NCBI GenBank assembly: GCA_038735125.1
Contig: JAVYNU010000001.1
Span: forward strand, 248,001 to 312,000
Direction: 5' to 3'
Source: Ignisphaera sp.
Lineage (GTDB): Archaea > Thermoproteota > Thermoprotei_A > Sulfolobales > Ignisphaeraceae
DNA length: 64,000 bases
Positions 35,232 to 44,660 of the stretch are shown one piece after another. The position numbers were made by a program, and so were the translations under genes. The notes beneath the pieces were generated by a model. It searched no databases. It worked only from the letters and a program-made list of their open reading frames with translations, and had not been told where the DNA came from. Numbering within the stretch: position 1 is the stretch's first letter; each line of letters begins with the position of its first letter.

Positions 35232-36182
35232 CTAAATTGATTTAGCCATTATGTAATAGTGTTTTATTTTTGCGATCCCTGGGACTTGTGTGTAGTAGAA
35301 GAGGTGGGAGGTCCATGGAATTACAACAAATCTAAATCCTAGTTGCTTTAACTCGTAGAGAGACTTGAATAGCAAAACCGTTCCAATACCTAACCTCCTC
35401 TTGTTCGGATCTACACCTACAGGACCAAATTCGTTTCTGCCCATTCGGCGATAAACAGCAAAGCCTGCTAGCTCATTATTTTGCTCTGCTAACCATATCG
35501 ATGGAGGCTTGCATCTAAATGCATACAAGGCTTCTAAACGCCAAATAGGACTGAATTTCTCTCCAACCCATTTCCCAACTTTCTCAGCTTCATCTTCTCT
35601 AGCCTTTCTAATCAAAAAACCTTGTGACGTCAGATCATTCTCGATTTTCAGAACTCTTCTTGGGTAATAGAAACGCTCTAAATCAACCTCATAACTCACA
35701 GTCTCCTCTTTCTTGACATACCCAAAATACTCGAAAAGCTCTACATAGTCTTCTTATAATATGTTTATACCTGGCATGAAATAGTATGGAGCATATGCAT
35801 AGAGAACAACACTCTTCTTATCTCGTGCCTTAGCCACATTCTCAAACTCTTTGAGTAGAGTAGATAGAACATCTCTCCGCAAATCCGCTGGGAGATGAGG
35901 GTCTACAACAACATCCTTCTCAAACAACACATCCCTAAATTTCTCAATGGCTTCTCTAGGCTCTTTAACAACCTCAACACCTGCAAGAAAACCTAGAACC
36001 CTGTCTCCATCACCAACAGCAAAATATGTTATATCCTCATCAAAATTAGGGTCGCTCAGAATAAACGATGCGAATGTCTCGCAATCAACGTTGTCATATG
36101 GAAAAGATATGTTGTGCAATTTACATGCAGCCTCCAAATAAACAGCATCTCTCAAATCTCTATATGTATATAATCTGATCAT
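35232..36182 (-). pseudogene. Tandem GNAT acetyltransferase interrupted by one in-frame stop
   Basis: One gene of about 316 codons broken only by TAA at 35754-35756. The first domain (36182-35757) has the GNAT pattern YFAVGDGDRVLGFLAGVEVV. After the stop the same frame continues EDYVELFEYFGYVKKEET into the second domain (35699-35232), which carries the acetyl-CoA loop VGVDPNKRRLGIGTVLLFKS. A Tyr codon in place of TAA would restore the protein. The second half could restart at GTG 35699. Neighbours are toxin modules, not substrates. It may be a recent nonsense mutation. Confidence 0.8.
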
Positions 36183-36722
36183 AGATGTCTCCCAACCAAA
36201 TTATCTAGATGCCCAAATATTTTATTTTTGCTGCTTAACCATAGAGATTGCATTTACTTTCAGATATCGAAAAGTCTTAAGCACAGACATTATCGTCATT
36301 AGAGCAACTTCTATTCCACATTTTTTCGCAATTAACACGCCCATGCGAAAGCCTGTCTAGGTCTATCAACATCGATAAGCTACTTCATCACCTGGCACAA
36401 GTCATTCTACAAAAGCCAAGTTACAACTAGGAGACCTCGCCCTTAAGGGGAGGAGAAGAGGTCAGTTTGGAGTGTAACTGCGGACAAGGTGGGATCCCAG
36501 ACGTTCGTTTTAACCACCATATATGAGTTGGTCAACGCACCTAGGGAGAAATAGCTTATCCATGTGTTTTGCCGGGGAAGTAGCATAGCTCGATTCTTCA
36601 GCATACCATATTTATTCAGCGAGTGGGCAAGACATTGGGTTTTTAGAGCTGGTAGACTTTTAAGGTTTATCATAAGTTTAAATGTTTGGGTTTACCAATA
36701 TATAAACTATGGTGGTTGAGTA
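36183..36722. other. Intergenic region with a strong hairpin
   Basis: 540 bp without a supported gene. It contains the hairpin at 36433-36463 and, at its end, a TATA-like CAATATATAAAC near 36697-36708 for the downstream vapBC. A weak plus-strand frame through the hairpin (ending KGRRRGQFGV at about 36476) has no recognised homologue. Confidence 0.5.
36433..36463 (+). repeat. Nested hairpin resembling an IS605/TnpB right end
   Basis: An outer 6-bp stem GACCTC/GAGGTC encloses GCCCTTAAGGGGAGGAGAA, whose centre CCCTTAAGGG is self-complementary. The form, a GC stem with a TTAA/TTTA loop followed by GGGGAGGA and ending near GGTCAG, is that of the right ends (and omega-RNA scaffolds) of archaeal IS605-family elements. 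No tnpB gene is adjacent, so this would be a solo relic. The similarity is by eye. Confidence 0.35.
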
Positions 36723-36953
36723 GTGAGTGTTTTCAGCATAAAGCTTAGGAGGGAGATCAAGGAGAAGATGGATAAGTACAGGGATCGGGTGAACTGGGCC
36801 GAGGAGGTGAGGAGGTTTATCGAGAGCAGGTTGAGAATGCTCGAGGCTGAGGAAAACATCAAGAATATAGTCAAGACACTTTCACAACTACCACTAGAGT
36901 CTCCCAGGGGATCATCGGCTACTTCTGTGAGGGAGGACCGTGATAGTCATTGA
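36723..36953 (+). CDS. vapB: VapB-like antitoxin
   Basis: A 76-residue protein starting at GTG 36723: FSIKLRREIKEKMDKYRD, NWAEEVRRFIESRLRMLEAE, an RHH/VapB pattern of crenarchaea, then a short tail. GGTGG lies shortly upstream. Its end overlaps the toxin start by 14 bases. Confidence 0.85.
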   Translation: MSVFSIKLRREIKEKMDKYRDRVNWAEEVRRFIESRLRMLEAEENIKNIVKTLSQLPLESPRGSSATSVREDRDSH

Positions 36954-37347
36954 CGCATCCCTGCTAGCAGCCTTCATTCGCAAGGAGCCCGGCTGGGAAA
37001 GGCTTGCCGAATACTTGAAGTTGTGCGTGACTATTGACTTAGCGTTGAAGGAGGTGTTGAATGCTGTGTGGAAAGATGTTGCAGTCAGGAAAACCATGGG
37101 CATTGATATAGCGGCTCAGTTAATGGAAATACTGTTCTCAATGGTAGGAGTCAACATAGATGTTGAGCCCGAGATCAAGTATTTGCCGAAAGCGTTCGAA
37201 ATAGCTCTTAAAACAGGTGTGACAGTGTATGACGCTCTATACATTGCACTAGGCATGGAGAGGAAGCTACCACTAGCTACACTAGACGAAAAACAAGCTA
37301 AAGCAGCTCAAGCACTTGGAGTAAAAACAATCACCCCCTCTACCTAG
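36940..37347 (+). CDS. vapC: VapC-like PIN-domain toxin
   Basis: A 135-residue PIN nuclease, GTG start at 36940 (MIVIDASLLAAFIRKEPG). Acidic sites: VIDASLL, LALKEVLNAV, TVYDALYIALG and LATLDEKQAKAA. Typical crenarchaeal VapC; forms a module with the preceding antitoxin. Complete. Confidence 0.9.
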   Translation: MIVIDASLLAAFIRKEPGWERLAEYLKLCVTIDLALKEVLNAVWKDVAVRKTMGIDIAAQLMEILFSMVGVNIDVEPEIKYLPKAFEIALKTGVTVYDALYIALGMERKLPLATLDEKQAKAAQALGVKTITPST

Positions 37348-37370
37348 TGCAGATAACTCACATAACAATA

Positions 37371-37752
37371 TTATTTAAACAGTAACAGCAGAGCTCGACA
37401 ACCAACCTCCTTCAACGCTGAATCAATAGCTACACAGCTTACAGCTTCAAGAATCCCAAACCTGATTGCCAATGCCCTAACACACTCCTCTGCAACCTTA
37501 TACAGCTTCTCACTCGCCTGCACAGAATCACCTTGATCAATATATTTCCTGGACTTCACTTAGAAACCTCTCAGCGAGCTCCACATAAATAGCCACCTCC
37601 TCTTGTGGATCAAGCTTAAGTTTCTCAAGAATAGAGTCGATAACAAAGGACTCTACATCTAAGCCCCTCCTCAAAATCTCATCAGCAACACTCTTAGGGA
37701 TGTAAATCGAGATATAGCCCTCTGCACCCATATAGTTACAGCCCCTAAGCAT
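37371..37752 (-). pseudogene. PaREP1-family protein, frameshifted
   Basis: PaREP1 proteins are small helical (HEPN-related) proteins multiplied in Pyrobaculum and relatives, function unknown. The first frame (37752-37537) has YISIYIPKSVADEILRRGLD and LDPQEEVAIYVELAERFL. The second (37559-37371) continues with the family signature YIDQGDSVQASEKLYKVAEE. They join with a one-base shift near 37545-37559. The C-terminal end is also shorter than in the homologue at 41526-42058. Probably inactive. Confidence 0.7.
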
Positions 37753-38112
37753 AGTTGCTAACCCACTTTATTTAGCTTACCAACTACGCAATCACTTCAC
37801 AGTAGATTAGAGGTTACTGCATTGAGAAGACTCACATAGATAGATGGTACCTAAACCTCTCCCAGGTGCTGTTCTCTTATAGAACCAAAGAGGTGGCTTC
37901 TTGTTAGCAAGTAGTGTTCTAATAATCTATACCCCTCCCTGTGGACGCATCAAGAGAGTAAGAGATAAGTAGAGCTGGCTACTATAGGTGTAGAATGCTG
38001 TGATATAGAATAGAGTGAGGCTGTTGAGATGGGTTGTTACTGAGGTAAAGCTTAAATTAGAGGGTTTTTGAAGCTGTAGCAGTAGCATGATTTGTTGCAT
38101 TGCCTGCGGTGG
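37753..38112. other. Intergenic region, nothing recognised
   Basis: About 340 bp upstream of the frameshifted membrane protein. No open frame of note, no box C/D pattern, no repeats and no clear TATA box beyond A/T-rich stretches near 38045-38060. Confidence 0.5.
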
Positions 38113-40130
38113 ATGTGGGTGCTCGCTTGGCTTCGCAGCTTAGCTAGGTTTAGACTGATTTTCGCCTTTCTTGCTCTCGTTTTAAGCGGGTTGCTTATCG
38201 CTTGTCTGGTTAGAGGTATGGTTAACTGGGTTTTGTATGACTACCTTGTCTGGCTTATCAGTTTAGTCATTTGCTTAGGGGATGTACTTGACTTCCTTTG
38301 TTTTTACCGTAGGATAGGGTATGCCTCAACATTAACATTAGATGTTCTCTCACTAGCGCTCGTTGCTATCGGTAGGCTTGGATCGCTTGCTGTGAGCATG
38401 GTTGAGACGATGTTTGTAACACCTCCGGTGGGTGGTGGGATCGTGGGGATTGAGGCATTGATTATCGCTTCTCTAGTAGTACCTGGATCTCTCATAGGCT
38501 TTGCTGCCATAGCTTTACACACCTTTGCTAGAGAGCCCGTGGTACTTGCGGAGTCCAGAACCTGGGCAGAGATACTCCACAGTATCAGGAAGGGGCTGAC
38601 ATCTGCTGGCCACTTCTTCGAGAGTCACCCCATATTCACTGCATTCCTCTTGGGTTTCTCAGTACGCTTAGTTCCAGAGGTGTTGTGGTGGCCTTGGCAT
38701 GTAGGGTGGGATACCGTCGAGTATACTGCACATCTAGCTGACTTCCTCACCTCGCTAAACCCCTTTAAACCATATTACTGGATGGGTGGCCTGAGGAACA
38801 TCCCCCACTACTGGACCTCACACTAGCGTTGCCGACAATGGCCATAGGGCCGTGGCTTACATTTAAGCTCTACCCACCCATAGCATTCGGTGCACTCATT
38901 GCTGCTACAACATATCTCGCAAAGAATGTGCTTAAAGTGTCACCGAGAAATCTGATGGCCGTGGCACTCGCATCATCGCTATACATCTTGAACCTTAGGA
39001 TCTCGTGGGACTACCAGAGGCAACTACTGGGCTCTGTTATAATGGTACTGGCTATAGTGGTTCTCGAGAGCTACAGAGGTAGGGGTGCTAAATGTACACT
39101 ACTAGCATCTCTACTCTTAGTCCTGACTAGCATGGCACATGAAGTGACAGGAGTTGTCGCCTTCGTTCTTGCTCTACTACTACTCGTGGAGGCCGTCGCC
39201 AATAGAGCTGGCAGAGAAATAGCTGTGCACTTCACCGCACTAGCTGTTATCACAGCACTTCTCCTATGGTATTGGAGAATACTCTACACACCGAATATGT
39301 ATCTTGGTGCGGCACCACCCGGTGTCGTGTCCTACCCCGTGTATACAGCAGCTGCTGGAGAGGTTATCTCATATCTGGTGGTGGGCTACGGACTCGTACT
39401 GCCACCAGCACTCTTGGTGCTCACAAAACCCGGCTACAGGTATCTGAAGATAGCAGTTGTAACACTGTTCCTAGCAGGCCTCTCACCACTGATAGCACCG
39501 TACACAGCTGCCACCGCATGGTATAGGTTCCTCATAGGTGCAGCCCCACTCATGGTACCACTAGCTATAGCGGGTTTAACAACGTATGGAGAGGGCAGAG
39601 CCACTGTAATATATGTCCTGCTGTTTGCTGTGGTGGGCATCCCGTTTATACTTCAATATCTGTATATGTATGACCTTGTTGCAGCATTAACCGAGTTCCC
39701 ACCAGGACTTACACCAAGTCCAGCGATCCGGCCCTTCCTCCAAGACCTCTACGAACTAAGCACGTATATATCAGCAAATATATCCAAGGCGGACCTGGAA
39801 ACGCCTATCATGGCGCAACGCCATGTTGCTAGGTGGATACACCTCGGTATTCGCAACCCAGAGCCGGGGAGGCTGATATGGATTCCTTACGATCCTGGAA
39901 TATCTGCTGTGTGCAACGTCATGACCAACCATAATACGACGAGGATTTACATAATTACAACTAAAGACATTGAAGCCCTTGTGAGAGAAATCAACACAAC
40001 CCAGATTGAGACATGCGGGCCGTATTCAGGAGAAGACATTGATGTAAAAGTAAGGCTTCTCAGAGACGGCACATATAAACTCTATTTAGTAGAGGTATCG
40101 AGTAAGCAAGCCGGTAGCATTACTACTTGA
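38113..40130 (+). pseudogene. GT-C-like membrane protein, frameshifted homologue of 30727-32643
   Basis: Two frames make one protein of about 670 residues. The first (to 38826) ends after YYWMGGLRNIPHYW. The second is open upstream of 38829 and reads PPLLDLTLALPTMAIGPWLT then FKLYPP. The homologue reads RNLPPLLTWVSG, showing the true path: N-I-P-P-L-L. The break falls in a run of five C at 38802-38806; a sixth C restores the frame. Shared features with the homologue include GRLGS, PVGGG and HVGWDTVEYTAHLADFL. The gene is otherwise undamaged over 2 kb, so the lesion is recent, switchable or a sequencing error. Confidence 0.75.
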
Positions 40131-40360
40131 ACTAGGCGAGCAAACCTAAGATTTTTGTGGCTATAGTCATTTCTCACCGCAGACAAATTCTTTTTCCATG
40201 GCTTTTCAATACTCTCCCGGACACCCAGTCTTTTCACTCCCCTCCCCCACAAGCACCTCTAATCATCTTGAATTTTCTTACAACTGAAGACCTCGTCTCT
40301 TTGGGGTGGGGACCAGAATTTTATTATTGGGTGCCAATCAAATAAAGCTTTATGCATCTC

Positions 40361-40397
40361 GGCATCACTGCCCGCTTTTAGGGGCAGGTGAGATGCC
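40361..40397. terminator. Strong hairpin between convergent genes
   Basis: GGCATC-a-CTGCCC-loop-GGGGCAG-gtga-GATGCC folds into a long stem with a TTTTA-containing loop. It sits between the ends of two convergent genes (40130 and 40405), so a bidirectional terminator or mRNA end-protector is plausible. Its shape is also like the hairpin at 36433, so an IS605-type end relic is the alternative. Confidence 0.45.
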
Positions 40398-40404
40398 AAG
40401 TTCT

Positions 40405-41373
40405 TTAAGGTTCCACTACATCTATTGATTCTACCTTGTTGAACAAGCCTTCTGCATATGGAATAACATTCACGCTCTTAAAATATAGTATTTTTAGCGT
40501 TGTTAACTTGAGTGATGCCCTATAGGCTTTTCCAACTCTATTCAAAACAATATTATCGATTTCCCTAACTCCTCCTAGCATCTTTATCGTTTCAGTGCTT
40601 ACCCCAACACATAACAGTGCATCGTCGATACCTATTTCACGGGGATTTCTCATCTTGAAGAGAAGCATTATTTCAAATCCAGCTCGATTACTGAAGTTTT
40701 TGAAATAGCGATTAGATCCCTTAATAAAGTAGAGGAGGGTGGACATTGGCGACAGTAATATGCCGCTTCTAACTTTAAAAATGAAGAGCTGGGGTGGAGT
40801 ATATCCATTAGAATAGTAATAATCTAAATATCCTTTTACAACCCTTTTTACGTGTTCTAGAAACCCCCTAGCATATCTTTTCTCTCTTGCATGGAGTTTA
40901 AGCCCTGCAGGAGCATTTAGGCCTAGGGGTATGGGAAAAGACACCTTAAACCCTACTCTAACAAAGAGGTCTATATCCTCTCCCACCATAAAGTCTTTCC
41001 AGCCACCCCTAGACAAGATATACTCTCTTCTTCCTACCAAGGTACCGTATGCGTAGACAGGGTCTATGTTTTCTGCGTACCCGATTATTCTATGGAAAGC
41101 AGTTGAGTATATCGTGTCAAGGTCGAAGTACGCCGTAATAGAGCCCTCTGGGCATTTATATAGAGCTATATGCCTCCCCAACCCCCTTGAAGATCTATAT
41201 CTGTATAGAGTTAAGTTGTATTCTTTCCTAAGCTCCAACAACTTCTCCCACGTCCCATCGGTTGAATAAGAGTCTACTATGACTATGTCGTAGCTAGGGT
41301 TAAACACCGATTTAATGGATTCCTCAACATATTGGGCATTGTTGAAAACAGTTCCATAGATGCATACTCTCAG
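40405..41373 (-). CDS. GT2 glycosyltransferase with an apparent CTG start
   Basis: A family 2 glycosyltransferase of about 322 residues. The first GT2 strand, RVCIYGTVFNNAQYVEESIK, lies upstream of the first normal start (GTG 41307), in frame and uninterrupted back to CTG 41371-41373. A stop precedes it, and AGGTGAT sits 5 bases before the CTG. Later motifs: IVDSYSTDGTWEKL, YFDLDTIYS (DxD) and GEDIDLFVRV. No membrane helices. Without the CTG start the enzyme would lack its nucleotide-binding strand. Probably a surface-glycan enzyme. Confidence 0.78.
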   Translation of the reverse strand: MRVCIYGTVFNNAQYVEESIKSVFNPSYDIVIVDSYSTDGTWEKLLELRKEYNLTLYRYRSSRGLGRHIALYKCPEGSITAYFDLDTIYSTAFHRIIGYAENIDPVYAYGTLVGRREYILSRGGWKDFMVGEDIDLFVRVGFKVSFPIPLGLNAPAGLKLHAREKRYARGFLEHVKRVVKGYLDYYYSNGYTPPQLFIFKVRSGILLSPMSTLLYFIKGSNRYFKNFSNRAGFEIMLLFKMRNPREIGIDDALLCVGVSTETIKMLGGVREIDNIVLNRVGKAYRASLKLTTLKILYFKSVNVIPYAEGLFNKVESIDVVEP

Positions 41374-41525
41374 CTTCCATCACCTATCTTTGGTATCGAA
41401 ACTCAGCCCATTTATAAAATGAATTTTATTAAGACCACTTTATGTGGTCAGAGGCATAACTCACTACAATATTCTCATTGTCTATGTTTTGACATAGCTA
41501 TCTTCTGATTTTATATAGCTGTAGA

Positions 41526-42058
41526 TTAAAGGCTGTTGTGTTTGGAGGGGGAGCCTGTTTTCTTTCCAGTCTTCTCTTTAGTGATCTCTAGGAGTTTTTC
41601 GATGAGCTTGGCCCTGGCTTTGACTGATTCTTGGCTAAGTCTAGCTTCGTGGAACCCCTCGACATGTAGATAGTAAGCCGCGTCCCATGCGTAGAGAATG
41701 TCCTCGCCAATCTTCTCAGCTAGTCTGCGGGCTGCCGAGTCTAGCAGCTTTAAGGTCCATCTACCCCTCGCTCTCGCTTCGCCAGCCTCTTCAAGTCCTG
41801 TGGCTAGGGATAGAGCCTTAATACATTCTTCAGCAACCTTATAGAGTTTTCAGATGCTTGAATAACATCTTCTTTATCGAGAAGTTCCCTGCCCCTCTCA
41901 AACATCTTCTCAGCGAGCTCTACATGAACACTAGCCTCCTCGTCGGGGTCCAACCCAAGCTCCATAATGAGAGAATCTGTTATGAAGAGCTCGACATCTA
42001 TTCCCCTCTCCCTAGCCTTCTCATAGAGCTTCCTCAGCACAATAATAGCTACCTCCAC
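41526..42058 (-). pseudogene. PaREP1-family protein, frameshifted
   Basis: The first frame (42058-41804) reads LDPDEEASVHVELAEKMFER and the PaREP1 signature KEDVIQASEN. One base on, a second frame continues LYKVAEECIKALSLATGLEE, then WTLKLLDSAARRLAEKIGED and ends at TAA 41526-41528 (KHNSL). The shift lies in a run of four A on the coding strand (plus T run 41847-41850); a fifth A restores QASEKLYKVAEE. Apart from this the whole family length is present. Confidence 0.75.
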
Positions 42059-42342
42059 AGAGTTGCACCCAAAGGATAACTACCCCAATATGTCTATGTA
42101 GTACAGCCTCAAAAGTTTATGCTGATATCATGCCTAGTGAACACCAAATATCAACACTTGTACTGACCTCCTCCATGCTCTGAAGGGCTAGACTTGTAAA
42201 GATGTTTTGTATCCAGTGTCAAACCATCAAAAACGGTTTCCTATGTCTCATACACAGATCATTTGTGGTTGATGCGCTTACACAGGCTCAAACCCAAATA
42301 AGTGACCTGCAGCTGGATTGTGGAGGGGGTAATAAAAAGCTT

Positions 42343-42606
42343 CTAAAATCCATGTTTCCTACCATATATGAGGAGGTATAATAGGAGAGTAGCTATAGCA
42401 GCTAGGCCGATGAACATGGCTCGGGCACCGGAAATGGCACGCTACCTCCCCGTGTTAGATCGTAGTATATTATCGACCCCGAGTAAACCATGAATGCATG
42501 ACTTGAACCCTTAAGCAATATCTGAAGAGTGTTGGGATCAGCCCATACGATGACGGCATCTCCAAAGCCAGAGGCTGCTTCGCGAATTTCCTGACCGTTT
42601 GTCCTT
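42343..42606 (-). pseudogene. C-terminal end of a secreted, membrane-anchored protein, frameshifted
   Basis: Broken minus-strand frames read GQEIREAASGFGDAVIVWAD and SSHAFMVYSGSIIYYDL. After a frame change near 42440 come a hydrophobic helix MFIGLAAIATLLLYLLIY and a basic tail GRKHGF before the stop at 42343-42345. A C-terminal anchor with basic tail is typical of archaeal S-layer-like or extracellular binding proteins. The upstream bulk of the gene is missing. Confidence 0.45.
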
Positions 42607-42757
42607 AGAGGGCGGACTAAACCACTTTAAACTGTCACAACCCCCCTTTGGAAGCAAACAGTTTTCATATATTTTCGCTGGGGTTGACATGTCTTTTGTG
42701 TCTAGACATAAAAAGGTTTATTAGCTATGTCTGTGCATAGTATGTCTGGCGAGGCCC

Positions 42758-42982
42758 GTGTCTGCCAAGATAACTGTTAGGATTCCTCTAGAGCTGAAGA
42801 GGCGCATGGAGAGGTTTTCTAGTGTTAATTGGAGTGATGTTGTTAGGAGAGCTATTGAGGAGAAGCTGAGGGAGCTCGAGGTCAGGGAGGCCATTGAGGC
42901 CATGGATGAGATAGCCTCAAAAGCTAGGTCTGTAAGGTCTTTGGCTGAGGTTATAAGAGAGTTTAGGGATAGAAGGAGATGA
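42758..42982 (+). CDS. vapB: VapB-like antitoxin
   Basis: A 74-residue protein from GTG 42758 (MSAKITVRIPLELKRRMERF), then NWSDVVRRAIEEKLRELEVR: an RHH N-terminus plus an acidic and basic C-terminal helix. GGCGAGG precedes the start. Overlaps vapC by 4 bases (ATGA). The TATA-like AAAAGGTTTATTAGC near 42710-42725 is its likely promoter. Confidence 0.9.
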   Translation: MSAKITVRIPLELKRRMERFSSVNWSDVVRRAIEEKLRELEVREAIEAMDEIASKARSVRSLAEVIREFRDRRR

Positions 42983-43407
42983 AGAACATTGTTCTAGATG
43001 CTAGCGCTGTTGTTAAGTGGTTTGTGAGGGAAGATGAATTTGAGGAGATGAAGAGGGTCAGGGATTTAATCGTAGGCAGTAAGGTGAGGGCATATATCCC
43101 GGCACTACTATTTATAGAGGTTTCCAATGCTCTTAGATACACCGAGGGCCTAACACCCGAAGACATTATTAAAGCCATTGGCGCTCTTCAAAAACTTGGA
43201 CTAGAGGTTGTAAATGATTCCGAGTTGCTCGAGGACGCTATTAGGATAGCCTTTGAGAAGGAGATCACAGTATACGACTCGATATATCTATCGCTGGCAA
43301 AGAGAGTGGGCGGAGTTGTTATAACATACGATAGGGAGATGCTCAACAAGAGCGGGGGTATAGCCATGAAGGCAAGTGCCTTCCTAAAACAATTTGCAAC
43401 AGCATAA
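42979..43407 (+). CDS. vapC: VapC-like PIN-domain toxin
   Basis: A 142-residue PIN nuclease: IVLDASAVVKWFVRED, LLFIEVSNALR, TVYDSIYLSLA and ITYDREMLNKS supply the metal site. Directly coupled to the antitoxin by an ATGA overlap. Intact and typical of crenarchaeal VapBC families. Confidence 0.92.
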   Translation: MKNIVLDASAVVKWFVREDEFEEMKRVRDLIVGSKVRAYIPALLFIEVSNALRYTEGLTPEDIIKAIGALQKLGLEVVNDSELLEDAIRIAFEKEITVYDSIYLSLAKRVGGVVITYDREMLNKSGGIAMKASAFLKQFATA

Positions 43408-43585
43408 TATCACAAACCTTCTACCTGCCCATTAAAATGCCTCAAGATCCTTCAAGGTGCAAATCCCTTTATCTACATGTGTTAATGGGTTGTAGCTGTG
43501 GGGTTATATAATGGTTTGTGAAGAGAGCTAGCGAGAAACATATAAAACTTTGATACGGTATAGCAAAGTCTTGTTGGTGTTGTTG

Positions 43586-43937
43586 GGCATGTTAGGGTGC
43601 GTGCAAGGGTGTGAAATGTTGAGGAGCCGTCAAGGTGTAGAGAGGTGGAGCTCCTAGCCGATACAGGGCTATATACACAGTACTGCCCACAAATCTTCTG
43701 ATGGAGCTTGGTGTAAAGCCTGTTGGGAAGAGGAGGTTTAGGCTGGCAAACAACCAGGTTATTGAGCGTGACATCGACATCGTTGGCATATAGATACAGG
43801 GAATGAAAACCCATACAATAGCAGTTTTCGGAAACGAAAACATCTACCTACTCGGCATAGTAACCCTTGAGGAACTGGGTCTAGAGATAGACCTTGTGAA
43901 AGGCGGGCTCAGACCCATGGAACCCCTACTAATGTAG
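43586..43937 (+). pseudogene. Clan AA (retropepsin-like) aspartyl protease, broken
   Basis: Two or three frames together resemble the small single-domain aspartyl proteases of crenarchaea. A D-T-G active site (GATACAGGG, about 43648) is followed after a frame change by IYTVLPTNLLMELGVKPVGK and RRFRLANNQVIERDIDIVGI. Then a stop, and HTIAVFGNENIYLLGIVTLE followed by LGLEIDLVKGGLRPM to TAG 43935-43937. The N-terminal strand is also disrupted. Function in active relatives is unknown. Confidence 0.55.
43869..43925 (+). repeat. 57-bp repeat, copy 2
   Basis: End of the aspartyl-protease pseudogene; matches 33664-33720 with a few substitutions. Here the protein context (LLGIVTLEE then LGLEIDLVKGG) is preserved, so this is the original setting and copy 1 is a fragment. 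Confidence 0.8.
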
Positions 43938-44114
43938 AGACAAAACAACTACTAGATAGGCTCTTCGCAAAACACCACGCCAGCGCAACCATTACCTGCA
44001 CTATACCTAAACCAAACTCACACACATTTTAAAGCTTACAACTACATCACATCATATGCTATTAAGTTTGTGTGGGCTAGGGTTGTCGAAGGCAATAGAA
44101 TTGGTTGTAGAGAT

Positions 44115-44660
44115 TCACGGTATTGCCCTTAGTATTATGTTTGCTATTAGTGTTGCTATTACCGATCCCGTTAATATCCACGATATTTTCGTTATATAGT
44201 CCATTCTCTTATCTAAGGCATCTATCCTCTTGTCTAGATCATCTATTCTCTTTGTCAGCTCTGTGTATGCTCCTTCTAGCTTCGATACCCTATCCCTCAA
44301 TTCTGAAATATCCCTCCTCAACTCGTTTATGTTGTTGAATACCTCTGATCTCAGGCTTTCAATAGATCTATTCACATTTTCTATGTGGCCCATAAACTCT
44401 TTTCTATGCTCTAAAAATTCGTGTCTTAAACTCTCTATAGACTCTCTAAAGCTCTTTTCAAGAGATTTTATTTCGCTTCTTAAGCCATTCTCAACCCTCT
44501 CCAAATCGCTTTTCGTTGCAACATCTCTTAGAATAGCGTTTATCATAGCCAATCTTATGTCAGGTTCGGAAACAAGTAGCTCAGCAAGCCTCTTCCTAGC
44601 CCTGGCATCCACCTCGAAAAGCCTAACAACATCCTCGGCGGTGAGACCCATGGAATTCAC
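44115..44660 (-). CDS. Coiled-coil protein with C-terminal membrane anchor
   Basis: A 181-residue protein. The N-terminus (GLTAEDVVRLFEVDARARKR) is a short helical domain, residues about 50-155 are heptad-rich coiled coil (SELRDRVSKLEGAYTELTKR), and the C-terminus is one membrane helix WILTGSVIATLIANIILRA. Such tail-anchored coiled-coil proteins are common in crenarchaeal accessory regions; function unknown. It is intact, unlike most of its neighbours. Confidence 0.7.
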   Translation of the reverse strand: MNSMGLTAEDVVRLFEVDARARKRLAELLVSEPDIRLAMINAILRDVATKSDLERVENGLRSEIKSLEKSFRESIESLRHEFLEHRKEFMGHIENVNRSIESLRSEVFNNINELRRDISELRDRVSKLEGAYTELTKRIDDLDKRIDALDKRMDYITKISWILTGSVIATLIANIILRAIP

